Of a DNA stretch of 64,000 nt, positions 37,861-51,495 are shown one piece after another; within the stretch, counting starts at the first letter, position 1, and each line of letters begins with the position of its first letter. The notes under the pieces were generated by a model. It searched no databases. It was not told the origin of the DNA and saw only the letters and a program-made list of their open reading frames with translations. Origin of the DNA: Amblyornis subalaris (lineage: Eukaryota; Chordata; Aves; Passeriformes; Ptilonorhynchidae); the NCBI GenBank assembly GCA_018881555.1, contig JACAXG010000034.1, positions 3,978,615 to 4,042,614 of the forward strand, written 5' to 3'. A program made the translations under genes and the position numbers.

Positions 37861-39784
37861 CCTTCCTAAGCCACCATCAAGCCCACATTATTTTTTCCGG
37901 GTTTTTCACATTTAGCTTTTTGTTTCTTATTTTAGTTTCCTAACTTATTTGTCTTCCTGACTTGACTTTGCTGTAAGCTTCTCAGCTTCCCTCCCTCCTG
38001 TTGTCCCTCCTCAGATCCCCTTACAACAACTGCACTCACAGTAAGACAGAGCAACAAAACACAGATTGACAAAGTGTTCATCCTCTCCTAAGCTTCCCCT
38101 CTCATTGTTCCACGGGTCAGAGGAAACAGGCTCAAACCCCCCGTGTGTATACCAAAAGATGAGGCAAAGACAGCCTGTGTCAGTGCTGCAGAGACATCCA
38201 GTTAGAACTCTGGGAGGAGATTAAACACATCAGGGAAAAGTGAGCCTTTTCCTAAATAATACTGGGAAACTGACAGTTCTGAGCAGTTTGGGGATGTTAA
38301 AGAGGAGAGCTGGGGACTCAAACTGCTCTCAGACACCATCTGCAAAGCTACAGCCAGAGGCGANTTTCCCTGGTCACCAAGCTGCTGCATCCTGGTAATA
38401 TGCTTCCTCTCTTTTATCCCAAAGGACTTTTACTCACAGAAATACCTGCTGAAGAGACTTAACAGTTCAACCTTGATCAACACCCCCACACCAGTGGAAA
38501 GATAGGCATTATTTGGGGATGATGGCCTTACCACATAACTCTCCCCATCATGGAGAAGCACAGGAGCAGTCTGCCTGGTTTTCATGCAAGGGTTAAAACA
38601 CTTTATGAGCTTTTGAAGAGAAAGACAGAGAAGGAATTTCGTAATCATTAACCATTTTATTTATGGAGTACAGCTTATAGTCACTTTATGGGTTTAGGTC
38701 TATTATTAAACATGAAAGATTGAAATAAAAAAGCCCAAACCATCTCATACCAACTTGAATGTTAGCCACTGTCTGTATCTTTACCTTTGCCCTGCAATAA
38801 GATGACAAACATACTGACGGTTGTTAATCGACTGGCAGTTAACAACAGTTTCCGTGTTTTTCATCCTCACAAAGAGATGTTGTTTTATTGCGTATTAGTA
38901 ACTTGACTGAACTGATTAAAATAAAGCCTTACAGCAATACAGCTGATCCGCCAGGGAAAACAGAACCAAATGGGAAATTCCCATCTGTAATTTCCAATGG
39001 TTTTGGACTCCTTTGACAAAGCAAAGGGCATGAGAATGGAGTAGCTGAACGGAACATGGCCAAATATAGGGAGTTAATCAATTGCATAATCCCTGATGAG
39101 TAAATGCATAAGTCCCAAGAACAAAAGTTCCACAGGTAACTTGCTCAATATCTCTGGAGCTTTAGAGGCTGTGATGCAATCCAGTGACTTCATGCAATTC
39201 AGTGCTTGCATGACTGACAAAAATTGTTATCTGAGGAAGAAGCCAATTTTCACTAATTATAGGTTGCACTTCATAAGTTACAGATATAAATACCATTGAA
39301 TGACATTGCTTTGATGCAATTATGGACAAATCATATGCCTGTTGGGAGAAATTAACTTCCCATCTATTGAAAGTGCAAGTTATGCGAAGACTGGTGCACC
39401 TGCCATGAACATCCCAGAATCCTTCCTGGCACTGNTGATTGCTTGCTGCTGTGTACACATAGGAGCTGAGTATCCAGTACTCTCAGGTCAGATTCCTCTC
39501 TTCAAAGTTTACTCTGTCTACAGCCCCTTGGGGTAGCCAACCACCTTTTCACAGAAATGGACCTCTGAAAGTTGACAGCAAAGCCTATAATTGGAAAGAA
39601 GGATCAAAAAATAGTCTTCATTGGATTTGTGTGGAAGGGTTTTGGTAGTGGGTGGGCAACAGGGGTGGTTTCTCTGAGAAGCTGCTAGAATCTTCTCCCA
39701 TGTCTGGCAGAGACAATGCCAGCTGACTCCAACGAAGGACTCAGTGGACAAGGCCGAGCCCATCACCGACAGTGGCAGCACCTC

Positions 39785-40556
39785 TGGGATAATGTATTTA
39801 GGAAGGGGAAAAAAACCCTGTGCAACTGCAGCCAGAGAGAGGAGTGAATATATGGAGGATGGATATATGAAACCACTCGGCAGACCCCAAGGTCAGTGCA
39901 GAAGGAGGGACAGGAGCTGCTCCAGGTGCCAGAGCAGAGATTCCCCTGCAGCCCCCGGTGCAGCCCATGGCAAGGCAGCTGTGCCCCTGCAGCCCAGGGA
40001 GGTCTATGATGGAGCAGAGATCCACCTGCAGTCCCTGGAGGACCCCATGCTAGAGCAAGTGGACGCCCAAAGGAGGATGTGACTTCTTGGGAAGCCCACA
40101 CTGCAGCAGGCTCCTGGCAGGACCTGTGGCCCCATGGAGAGAGGAGCCCATGCTGGAGCAGGGAGATAGTGTGAGGAGTCCTCCCCCTGAGGATGAAGGA
40201 GCAGCAGAGATAACATATGATGAACTGACCAAAACCCCCATTCTTATACCCCTGAACTGCTGGGGGAAGGAGACAGAGAAAACCAGGAGTAAACTGAAGC
40301 CCAGGAAGAAGGGATGTGTGGGGGGAAGACATTTTAAGACTTGGTCTTATTTGTCATTATGCTACTCTGATTTGATTGGTAGTAAATTAGATTAATTTCC
40401 CCAAGTTGAATCTGTTTTGCTCCTGTTGGCAATTGGTGAGTGATCTCTCTCTGCCCTGATTTTGATCCTCTGAGCCTTTCCTTATTTACCTCTCCTCTGC
40501 CCAGCTGAGGAGGTGGAGTGACAGAGCAGCTGTGGTGGGCTCCTGGCATATTCCTC
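39785..40556 (+). mobile_element. LTR-type avian interspersed repeat
   Basis: I recognise a repeat seen many times in bird genomes: a start like TGTATTTAGGAAGGGGAAAA, repeated GAGCAG/CCTGCAGCCC blocks, GTGAGGAGTCCTCCCCCTGA, then GGTAGTAAATTAGATTAATT, TTTCCCCAAGTTGAATCTG and GGTGAGTGATCTCTCTCTGC. It looks like an endogenous-retrovirus LTR with a decayed AATAAA (here AGTAAA). The array of internal GGAGCAG repeats appears shortened. All ORFs in this stretch on both strands are shadows of the repeat. Confidence 0.6.
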
Positions 40557-43500
40557 CATAAAGTCAAAAGAGGAAACAGTTACAAGCTGCCTGCCAATCT
40601 GGGCTGTAGGTTACATTATATTTGCTTTGTTACAGCCCTATTTCTCTTCCAATTTAAATTTTTATTTGCCTTTTGGCATAATAAACAAAACAGCAGAAAC
40701 ATTCTGACTAATACTTTTCTGATCATTAAAGAAGTCGAGAAATGCTGATTTTCTGCATAACTCCTACAAAGGTCGGGAAGAAAGGAAGGAATCACTTGAG
40801 AAGATACACTATCTCCTGCAAGGTACTGAGACCACCAAGTGTCATTTGCAGACAAAAAGAAACCTGATTACAAAAAGTAGCAATGAGATTGATTAATTAA
40901 TTAGTGTAATTAACAAATGTAATGCAAGGATGTTAAACACATTAATATAATTAAGTAGTAATGTATCTAACATCCTGAAATCTTCACCAAAAAAAGCTAT
41001 CAGCTACTTTTCAGCATTAGAGTGATCACACAGCCACACTGAAATTGAGCCTGACCCTCACCTCAGCACCTCTACACAAGTCAGTCACTGCTTCTGCACT
41101 ACTGTGATGTGGCTAAGAGGTTTTCCCCAAGATGCACAGATCCCACAGAAGATTTGGAAAAGGAAAATGGCTGGAGCCAAAATCCACAGCCTGAACATGA
41201 AAATGCCTTTCAATAACAAAAAATGAGGGTTTGCATTTAAAAAATATTTAATTCAGAAAGAGGAGAAAAAGATACTATTCCTTGGCAATTATGAAAGAGG
41301 TATATGTAACATTTTCTAAATCTTGAAAAGTAATAGACAAGAATAGAGGTGGGGCAAAAAAATCTGGGACTTAAAATTTTCATTAAAATGCAATTTTAGG
41401 TGGGCTGAAACTTCATGAATTAAATTGAAACATGATTTTGTATAAAATTAGAAGAGAATAATTTAGAAAATATGAAGCTGCTTTTTTTTCTTGGCTTCTA
41501 TGTTTGCTCCTCAAGAAGACCTAAAACAAATAAACCAAACCTTACAAAGAAAAGAGAAAAAAGAAGAACTAAGTAACACGAAGTGGTAAAGTTTTAAGCT
41601 GACCAAGAGAGCTCATTTACTGAAAGTTTTTCTAAGTCATACTTGACACATAGAACATGTGATTACTTGGACTACGTAGTACATTATTAACACAGGCAGC
41701 ATTTTGTCACGTGTTACTGGAAGACCAGCTTAAAAATACCCAGTAATACCTGCTTATTTTAGATTGCCAAACAAAACTGAAAGATTGTTTTTAATAGCTG
41801 TTAGTTAATGTTATTGAGTGGCTGTGGCATGAAGCCTGGCAGAGCAGCTGTGGACACAGCCCCTCTCCAGGCAAGTGCTGCAATCACTGCAGCTTTTCAG
41901 CACTAACCAGTTACGTTATAGGGACTTTCCTGTGAGGAGCTTTAAACCACAATTGCCCAAACCAGATGGCTTGGACTTCCCTCTGTCCAAGAGGCCTGCT
42001 CTTTTCCCAAGGAAACCACATCACCACATCCCTTCCATCCTGATTCTTACAGGTTCTTTTGCATAGCACGACCGAGATCATTGACGTTCTTATCCTCCTA
42101 CATCCCTTTTCTGGGCCTTGGTCCTCACTTCTTGATTTCTGTGAGAGACATTTGGAGGCCCTAAAAAGGGCAGCCTTTCCCTAGCTCCCGTTAAGGAAAC
42201 ATCTGTCAGTGTAATTTTTCCTCTCTTTCTGCACAGTTCTCTTGGCTGCTTCAAGCATTATCTTGCTTGTGCCCATTTTCAAAGTCTTTCTTACTTATTT
42301 GTAGCCCAGACAACTCCAGCCAGCCCCAGAAGTGCCCTTTTGGTTGGGCCCTTAGCCAGGGCTTTGAGGAAGGTGCTAATCCCAACCACTTAAGTCTGCT
42401 CACAACCATCAGGGGCTCCTGAATACAACAAGGCAAGAACCATAAAGAGAAAAACTTTTAAGCCAGAAAAGATGTCCTAAGTAAAGCAATCTGGGTTTGA
42501 CAGAAATCTACTACTCCAAAATGGCCTGTGTTTTACAAGAACATCTTCTCCTCAAGTAAGTAGGCTCAGCCTTCCTCAGATCAAAGACTGGTCCTTTTCC
42601 TATTCATGTTTGTATCCAGCCTAGCACATCAAGGGACATGGGAACCAGGGCCAGAGCTTCAGGGTACGACACACACACTGCAGCTGCTCTGCCTTTGAAA
42701 GGACTCACAGGAAGGTGGAGGCACATGGAGAAAAACTTGGACCACATAAAAAAAAAATTATTCTTCACGACAAGGATAAAATCTAACACTATTGATGTAA
42801 AAAAACAACCAAATAAACAAAACAAAACCCCCAAAGACTTTGATGACTCTATGATCAAAACTCTTCTGAGCTGGCAAGAAACCAAGGTATTAGAAGAACT
42901 CAGGACATTTTAAGTACAAGAATTCTTACTTTTAAGCAAACACTAGCAGCATATTGGACTTAAGTCTGTTCCAAGTGTCATTAGAGATTTGGCATTAAAT
43001 GAAGCAGCCAGCTAGTTATGAGCACTTGTCAAAATGTGGCAAGTGCTCTTCCAGCAGGACTTTACACTACTTGGGCTGTTGCAATGATTCAAAGTCTCCC
43101 ATAGTGTCTGTGCACTTGCACCTTGAGGGTAAAAAAAAAGGTAGAGAGGAGGTGCTGGGCTGAAACTTCCTACACACACAAGTTGTGCAAGTGTAAATTT
43201 GCATCTCTGAAATGAGACGTCTGTCCATGACGACAGGACAAAATCTGCCACTAGTGGGAGGTTTGTGGGGTAAGTCTACAAGGAAACGCCTCGGAAAGTG
43301 ATCTTTCAACATGGAAAGTTACTTAGAAATCCCTTCAGGTTTTTCCTCTTGTTCTCTTTGGCAATCCAGAGTAAGTGACCATTAGTCACTACAAGTATTG
43401 ACCAATTCAAATGAGATTTCTTTGACATATATATCATTTCCTTTTTGTTACTTAACTGGAGATTTTAAAAGTATGCAATCCAAGAAAGACTAAAGCACAA

Positions 43501-45420
43501 GCAAAGAATGTGCATTGAATTGGATTGTATGGCATTGTTACAAAAACTACAAATGAGATGTTAAAGTCACCAGGCCCAATCATCAAGTAGCAGACTTGGA
43601 GATAGGAGAGGTTTTTTGGTGCTGGGATAAGCATCCCATATACATCTAACTGGGGTGCCCAACAAATTCTAAAGGTGAAGCTTAATAGAATCTTTTATTC
43701 TCTTCCTCATCTCCTAAAAGTAATGCTTTTTTGTTTATTTTTTGTTAACATGTGGAACAATGACTGCACTGAGTTAAAAAGATGAGGTTTTTTTCATTTC
43801 TATAAAAAACAAACCAAAACCACCAGCAGCAGTGGATTCATGGCTGGCTCGTTTATCACAGGGAGCTCATAGCTGTCGTGGGGGTGATCTGTGGCTGGCA
43901 CTGATGAGAAAACAGGCCTCAACTTTTATAGCATTTGATATTTTATGAAAGCAAAAGTTTCATTCTTACATGTAACATGTAGGTCATACTAAGCAAAATG
44001 TTCTTATTAGCTACAGTCAATTGATGTGTTTCCCTCAACCACAGTTTGCAGAATTGAAGTGCTCAAAACCAGCTTGTAAAGCACACAGGCAATCTTGACA
44101 TCAAAGTGGTGGTGAAAGATTACTTTGCAGTCATAGCAAAATTCAACGATTTTTTTCTCACCAGAATCATCTTTCCCCACTTCATCGAGAAGCAAAAACC
44201 TGCTGTTCTTCCTTTAAACACTGGTGGCTTCCATGCCATTAGAGGAGCTGACTGACAGTGGAGGGGACAGAGGGACACCAGAGCCCAGTACACTCAGCCA
44301 CAGTCAGCACTTGCACAAGTCAGCTGCAAACCTATAGCAGTGACCTCATAACATTTCATTTAAAAGGACAATCCTCAGAGAATCTCACTGACAAAGTAGT
44401 AGTTCCTGTCCTCCAGTGATGATCTGGGAGAAAAATATAAGGAAGACTAAAGGAACTACTTAAGGTGTAACCTATCCTTCTGTAAGCCTTTCCATCCTGC
44501 TGTAACAGTCTTTGAATGCAACAGGAAGATTTCCTCCACCTTCCAGCAAACTTGGGATAGCATTGTTTTTGAATTTCAGTTCTGTCTTTCAGAAGCCTCA
44601 AGACAGTAATTTGCTATTGGTACAATTACAACAGAAAGAACTTTGGCACTTAGTGCAAAAATAGACCCTGATGCCAAGAGGGAGACCATACATGGGATAT
44701 CATCTGTCTGCTCACTCCTGGAAATTTTACCATCTATTCAACTTGCTTGCTTGATTTTGTTGCTGCTGTTGAAAAGTAGTTTTGAAACATGAGAAAAAAA
44801 AAAGGAGATAAATTTTAATTTTCGAGGATTCTCAGACCTATAAAGAAAAGAGGAAGATACCACAAAGCTCACGGCTTCATTTTGAACAATCAATTTTGCA
44901 GCAGAACAGTATCAGCTGCATTATGCTGGATGGCTTTTTGGCTCAGCTCCTCTAGACCTCACTGCTTTGCACCCCTCAGCTGGGAGAGAAGAGTGTGCTT
45001 TGTGCCAATAAGAGTGAGAAAGTACAAGGTTGCTCAACCAACAAACCCAGTACTCAGACAATCGGAAACACCTTTATTTGGAAACCTACCAAAGTCTTGG
45101 AGAGGTTTTTGCAAGAGACACAGAGCAAATCAGAGAGCTGCAATGCAGGTCAATGCAATGCAAATAAGGATGCCTGTAAAGCCTTGGCAATGCTTCCAAG
45201 GGGACACCCACTGTAATTGGATGCTACTTCCCCAGCCTCTCACAACTACATCGGTGACCTGTCACCTACAGTGAATTCAGCAGTGAAACTGTATCCGAAA
45301 GAAGAGAGAAAGCAGCCAGTGAGTTATATTGCAGTAAGCTAATGGAACTTAACTTTCCGTGGCCAATAACAGGATATTAAGANGGTAAAGCATTCCTTTC
45401 GACCCAACACCGGCCCAGAC
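40557..45420. other. Spacer with no gene recognised
   Basis: No exon of a known family was found. The longest ORF, 130 codons at 44882-45274 on the plus strand, has no domain and atypical composition. Short A-rich and T-rich tracts occur throughout. Confidence 0.45.
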
Positions 45421-45430
45421 TTCATCCTGT

Positions 45431-45503
45431 ACATAAAAGGGGACATAAAGCACGGCTCTNCAGGCAGAGAAGGTTCAATCAGTCTTTATAAACTTTATAA
45501 ACT
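45431..45503 (+). promoter_or_regulatory. TATA-like elements before the small secreted ORF
   Basis: ACATAAAAGGGGACATAAAG at 45431-45450, and a 10-base direct repeat CTTTATAAA(CT) at 45484-45503, lie just ahead of the ATG at 45508. The first could place a start site near 45460-45470, giving a 5'UTR of about 40 nt. Purely sequence-based inference. Confidence 0.25.
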
Positions 45504-45507
45504 CATC

Positions 45508-45732
45508 ATGGGAATTCTATGTGCTATGTGCTTCTTTGTGCTTATAGCAAGAGCTCCAGGCCTTGTTTGTCCAAATACCCAAGTGTGCCACCAAAAATAC
45601 TGCCTGTAAGAAAAAAATAATTAACCCCCCCAAAATGTCTCAGGGTGGTGATTAATGGCTGTTTGTTCCAGATCCTGCACTGCTACCAGCAGCCACTACC
45701 CTGCACGGTGCAAGTGGCAACGGGCACTCTAG
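45508..45732 (+). CDS. Possible small cysteine-rich secreted peptide (two exons)
   Basis: ATG at 45508 in good context (ATCATGG). The first 19 codons, MGILCAMCFFVLIARAPGL, look like a signal peptide. Unspliced, the ORF stops at 45609 after 33 codons. Splicing at a GTAAGA donor (exon end 45605) to a TTTGTTCCAG acceptor (exon start 45672; intron 66 nt) gives 52 codons ending at TAG 45730-45732. The part after the signal would hold five cysteines spaced C-x5-C-x4-C-x2-C-x10-C and a basic end (CKWQRAL). The spacing fits neither beta-defensin nor ovodefensin. No homologue recognised; chance is quite possible. Confidence 0.25.
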
Positions 45733-46580
45733 TGACAAGAGTAAGGAGAGTGACAGGATAAAAAGGAAGGGCATTATCCTTATGTAAGGTAGAGCATAGT
45801 GAAAAATAACCTTACATCACTACTTTTAGTAAGGAAGCAGCTGTAAGTCTACATTTAAACTAAGTACCTGAAACATTAGTTTGGTTGAATGTATTCCCTA
45901 AATTACCCCATGGAATAATGCCCTTAGTACCTTCTAGCTAAATATCCCAAACTAAAATTTGCATAAACATTTTAGTGCCTCAGATGAAAAGCACCTGAGC
46001 CCAGCATGTGAATGTCTTGCCACCTTAGGAGCCCTGGGCAGGGTTCAGCTGAGAAGCAAGTTATGGAAACCCTCACCCACACACCAGGGTGTGTGGATTC
46101 AGGGCCAAACTGCAAAGAGCAGCGCATTCCCAAAGTGAGCATGTAGTACATGAGAAAAGATAAAGATCAGCTCATTCATAAATCAGAAAGTGAACTTGTC
46201 CTGTGAATATTCCTGCGTCTGAGAAATCTGACAAAAATGCAATTTAATCTTCATAACTGCCATTGCAACCTTTCTCTGCGTAGGCTGTGTTCAGACACAA
46301 ATTGAGAAAAATCTTCAGTATTAGCCACAGAAAATTTTCTTTGCTATCACTTGCTTTAGAGAGCATAGTACACATTCTTCACAAAAAATAAGCCTTCAGT
46401 TTGATTTGAAGAAATCTCTTTGTTTGAGCTGGGCAGGTGTCAAGAAACAGATGTGATTTGTGAGCTGAAAGTCAATGCCCAACCAGAGAGACAGAGAGAC
46501 ACCTCACACAGCCAACGTGAGTCTCTCAGCCTTGGTACCATCCTGTGAAGCACCAGAGATAATACCAGGATCAAGCTCAA

Positions 46581-46607
46581 GGGGCAGCAGGGGCAGCAGA
46601 GGCAGCA
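46581..46607 (+). repeat. 9-bp tandem repeat GGGGCAGCA x3
   Basis: Three consecutive 9-base units (third unit GAGGCAGCA). Small minisatellite in the spacer. Confidence 0.85.
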
Positions 46608-47489
46608 GAAAATATCAGGATGACAGAGGTTTACAGTCTTGTTCTCTTACTGCCTTTCGTTTCCCTTCTCGGAATTTTCCTATCTCCTTGATACATTAAG
46701 AGACCATGTTAGATTAACTCTGTAGGATACACTACTACCATAAAACTCACCTTTCCTCCACTCTTACAGAATCTTTCCTTTTCCAGCTGAACAGAATTGG
46801 GATGTCAGCTAGAAACAGATCCCTCAGCCCATCCTCCAAGCAGAACAACAATTCTGCTTCCAACTAGGCTTAGCCTAAAGAGCGTGATCCGTTTCAAACC
46901 CAGCAGCCAAGCTCTACTGCAGGCAGCTTATGGCATAGGGCTCAGGTTGAGCGAAAATTTGCATAAGCTCATCACAGTTTTACTGTCTTCCATTTGGCAT
47001 TCAGATGTGAATCAGTGAAAAAGCATGAAATTTTAACTACAAAAAAGGTGGACTAAAGACTGTGAAAAAAACCAGATAATAAAGGATAAAAGAGGATGTG
47101 AAAGGAGAGAAACCAAACATCAATGTCTGGAAGTTGCTTAAGTCATTGTTTCTCATTATTGCGTTACAGGAAAAGCAGAATTTTGCAGTTTTTCTCAGTG
47201 CCAAGAAATTTAAGTTGGATTCCTTCCTCAGTAAGTCAAGACAAACCCCTAGTAATGCTGTTTACATCAACAGTTCTCTGCATTTTAGCAAGAGTTCTTG
47301 AGAATGAAACCAAATGCAGGTATACACAGTGTTCTCTCGGATGGGCTATCACCCCCTATTGCTACAGGGTCAANGAAACATGCAGAACCAAGATAGCTCT
47401 GGAATCAGTGTCAAATAGTGACTGATGGCTGGGAAAGTGCCAAAAGAAATTATCACATTCCTTTAATGTGTTAGTTTCACATACATTAC

Positions 47490-47632
47490 AGAAGATGCCA
47501 GCATTCAAGGAGCACTGGATGATGCACTGAGTCACATGGTTTAGTTTCAGATAGTCCCGCGAGGAGCAGGGAGTTTGACTCAATGATCCTTATGGCTCTC
47601 TCCCAGCTCGAGGTAGTCTATGGCTCCGTAAG
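47490..47632 (+). repeat. CR1 LINE 3' fragment
   Basis: Contains CATGGTTTAGTTTCAGATAG, GGAGTTTGACTCAATGATCC and TTATGGCTCTCTCCCAGCTC, the 3' part of a plus-oriented CR1, with a worn tail TAGTCTATGGCTCC. Confidence 0.65.
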
Positions 47633-50600
47633 TACACAGCACTATCCCAGGCAGGAGCAGATGATTTCATGGACAACAGGCCAACAAACAAATTATAAAG
47701 GCAAGAGGCAGGGATGGCCCCTCTAACATCACTGGTCCTGTAACTTTGACTCTCAAGGGGTAGGAGGCAAAAAGGCTGCAAAATGTGGCCAAGGGTGAAG
47801 GCAAAGGACTGGCTGAGCTGGGACACTCATCTGACCCAGCAAGGAATGTCATACCTTTTTCATAATCGTGTACATGTCCATAAAGTTACTGTTCCATTTT
47901 AATGTGTATGAACCAAGATGCCGCCTTCCTCTGATTGGACAATTCAACGTTATTTACAAATATTTACAAATTACATGTTCCCACTATATTGGTCACATTC
48001 CTAAATAATGATTATATCGCTCATTCCAGACCTACATGTTGTAGGACCAGGGTGGGAGTGGATCTAGATTTGTAGTACATACTTTTTGTGAATATCTGTA
48101 CATCGCAGAGAGTATACTCTGCTGTTCTGAGTCCCACAGAATCTTCTGAAGCTGACTATAAGGCCATCTCCATCTTCAGCAGGACTGTGAGAACCTGCCT
48201 ATGCAAAAGATCTGATAAATTTGCCAACAAACAGGCCAAGAGGAAGCAGAGCAGGGTTCCAATATCACAACACTGGTATTTGCTCTCCCTCACCTTTGTC
48301 ACTCCCCACGCACAGCTGCTGCTCCCTCTTTAATGTAGGACAGTTTGAAGCACAGTGTGCCCCAAGCCACATATCCTGTCAAACAGATCCAAAATTCTTT
48401 GGGAATAGAACTATCTCTACTGATTTTGTGCCAGTCAAGCACCAAACTGTAGTTTGGGTCTTGATTTACTGCTGCCTTTGGGCAAAGATAGGCCAGGATT
48501 ATCTGGCTGTTCCTTTAAGGGTGCTGAATGTGGATGCTGAAAGAAAGCCAGCTGGAGGCCATTCCAAAGGAGGTGTCAGAGCAAGCAGTAATACCAGCAG
48601 AACAGGAAAAGCACAAAACCCAAACAGAGTGCAGTAGCTGCAATACACACAGGACAACAAGAAGTAAGATTGGAAATACTAAAAGGAGACTTTTTCCTTG
48701 GAAGTAAGAAAGGAGGAGCTCCAGCAGACAAGGTATGATTATATATGAACTTTGGAAATCAGAAATCCTGCAATGACAAGGGAGAGTGGGAGGAAAGAGG
48801 AGAGCAGTCCTTTGGGGAACTGGGAGGCTGGGTCAGGCTGTGTGGTAGAAGAGCTGACAGCTCTGACACCAAGAATTGCTGAAGGAAACAAGAAACAGAG
48901 GATTGTTTTGTTGCAGAATGACACCAAGACATCCTAAAATCTCCTCAAAAGTTAAGAAAAACGTAGATTTATAAAAGACAAATTGACCATGTGGGATGAC
49001 TGAATGGGGAACAAATTGGATCCTTCCTCCTTAAGCACCAAGGTAGAGCTCTCCTTGTCAGAGGTTTGTGGTTATGAGTGCAGGAAGGAGCAGTTATATG
49101 AGCAGCTGCAGAGCTGGGGGGGGGTCTCACTGCTGGCCAAGGGGTGTGAGGGGAACACGCCCCACTGCAGATGGGGTGACACCACTTCCCACTCCCGAAG
49201 GGGAGAGCAGGCTGCCCCTGAGAGCCCTCAGCCCACTGCCCTTCCCACCTCAGCACCAGTGTCAGGTTTTTTTCCTGCACAGCTGCTTTCATCGAGTGAG
49301 AAACTTCTTGCCTGACTACCAGCCTAACACTGGCGCCTCAAGGAGTACAGCTGCAGATTAGAGGTACATGTCTAGCCAAAAACCCCAAACAGTGCACGTG
49401 CTGGTACCGTAGGCATGCAGTGACCTGGGCACACCTGAAGTGTATAGCTGAAACCATGAATTCCTGCACAGGATGGCAAAGCCCTGCCACCAATGGGCAG
49501 CATCGGAGGAGAGCACAAGCACCCTGCAAGCCCCATGGAAGCAGCAGCTTGCCCCACTCGCCTCCCAACGTGTGGGACATTTTGAAAGGCTCCAGGAGAC
49601 CTCCTGCCTTTGTCACACAGCCTGCTGGGGGGACAGAACACAGGGCAAGACCTGAAACAGACTGGAGCTGAGAATCTAGGCTGGGAAGGGAAAAATATGC
49701 CTTGGCTAAGTCACAAAGCTAACTTGTACAAATATTTTTCATTACAGCGCTAGAGATGTTCTCCATCCCACTCTTCTCGATGCTTTTCTCAGAATCACAC
49801 GAAGCATTAACGTGGCATTGGGGTGCTGTATGGCTTTAATGATTACCTTGTGAGAGGAGGGCAAGGGGATGTTATGATGACTAAGTGAGCGTGATCCTGG
49901 GCAGGGCCCAAACTGGTCCTGCCAAAGCCACGTTTGCAGCAGACTGATGTTACAACAGCTAGGGAGGAAGGAGGGGCAGAAATGCTTCCTTCCTGGAGCA
50001 CTCAGTGTCTCACAGTCCTCCCCAGCTCGTTTTGCCTTTGCTGGGGTCACCTTGCCACCTAGTGGTTCACACTGCAGAGCCGACACAGAGCTGAGTTCGT
50101 TTCTGCTGGAAGTCCTGTAATGTCCATGGTTTCGGCCGTTATGCGGCAAAGGAAATAATTCACATTCCCTTTGATCTGCGCCCATTTCTCAGTGCATCAG
50201 GCCATCGGTAAAATGTGCTATCACGGGCTGAAGTTAGAAAAGAAGATGCATAATGCCTACTGCCTCATATATATCACATCCTATAAAAAAGGAGCCTCTG
50301 CCCATCCAATCTGGATTACTCATCAGGACATGGTTGTTTTGGGCTGAATAAACCTTTCTTCAGCTTTTACAAGGAAGTTTGAGGAAAAATACTGCTTCAT
50401 TTTTAAGATTAAAAGTTTTGCCTAAAAAAAGAGTTCTCAGGAGAGAAGTAGATAAAAGTCAAAAGCAGAGTGATGGAAATCCCATCTGCTAATAAGCAAC
50501 CTCCAAAGGGCTCCAAAAGATAAACTGTACACATTTAGATTCCTGACATTGCCTATACCAACATGAATATGGACTATAACTAACTATTTCCTTTGCATGT

Positions 50601-51340
50601 CCTCATTACACCCATTTGGGCTTCTCTTTGGGCTCTGTCCAGCAGACTTGCAAATTTTAATTTATTCCATCATCTCTTCTAGTGACAAAACCAAAAATAT
50701 CTGCTTCATTTCATTTTAGTATGGACTATTACCTTCTGTGACCACTTTTCTAGATGGAAAATACACTGTCTGTATCCAAACTGGGCTTCTGATGCAGATA
50801 ATTCTAGATGACAATCTGGCTTGACATCCTTTCTGTATTTATTAGCAACTCCCATCTGCTAGGCTCCAGAGTTACCAGCTCTCAGTAACAGGAAAGCCAT
50901 GCACATCGAGGAGGCAAAGGAGAAAAACCAGCAGTTGTGAACTAGGTCCTTGTTATTCAGCAAGGTGCTGGGCTGTGATCAGTCATGGTGTCGAGGGAAA
51001 TCTCACTGCTCAGGCTGTCTTCAGCCACTCCTGTCTAGAAAGGCTTTTCCTATGTTTATCTTGGTCAGCACAGATTGAATGACAGGGTAGTTTGTCTCAC
51101 AGTTAAGGATCTCCCAACTCATTCTTTATGCACTTTCTACAAAGACAGAGAGAAGCAGAGAAATGTAAGGAAAAGCTGTTCACTTTAACATTATAAATAA
51201 AAATGTTTTCCAACTGTCACTATCTGAAGAGCACTCCCTGGCATTAGAAACCACAAAATAAAAATTAATTACAAGAGCTCTTTGCACTTGCATGGGCAGT
51301 ATCATCACTCTAACAAATTTTCTCCTCAGCTTTGCTGCAG
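47633..51340. other. Upstream flank of SLC19A3 copy 1
   Basis: No coding exon recognised. ORFs of 138 codons (48221-48637, plus) and 147 codons (49742-50185, minus) show no domain. The non-coding first exon of SLC19A3 should lie here. A CTATAAAAAA string at 50281-50290, about 1.06 kb before the start codon, is one candidate core promoter, without further support. Confidence 0.35.
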
Positions 51341-51345
51341 AGGCC

Positions 51346-51495
51346 ATGGGCTGCTGGAAGCAAGAGAAAAGCAACACCTGGGCTTTTCCCACCCTGATCC
51401 TCTGCCTCTATGGATTTTTCTACATGATGAAACCATCAGAACCTTTCCTAACACCGTATCTAACAGGACCAGATAAAAACCTGACCACAGATGAG
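51346..51495 (+). CDS. SLC19A3: SLC19A3 copy 1, first coding exon
   Basis: Acceptor upstream (TTTTCTCCTCAG or the AG of CTGCAG at 51340) leaves a few 5'UTR bases before ATG 51346. Encodes residues 1-50: [10 protein letters not shown], first membrane helix, [19 protein letters not shown]. Ends phase 0 at donor GTATGC. Confidence 0.94.

Noticed and set aside
39763..40332. 189-codon minus-strand ORF
   Set aside because: Lies antisense to an avian LTR-type repeat and is explained by the repeat's GC-rich composition.
44882..45274. 130-codon plus-strand ORF
   Set aside because: No domain, odd composition, overlapping ORF in another frame; not supported.
48221..48637. 138-codon plus-strand ORF
   Set aside because: No domain or splice structure; composition like shuffled sequence.
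49742..50185. 147-codon minus-strand ORF
   Set aside because: No recognisable motif; antisense to the expected 5' flank of SLC19A3; chance is the simplest explanation.
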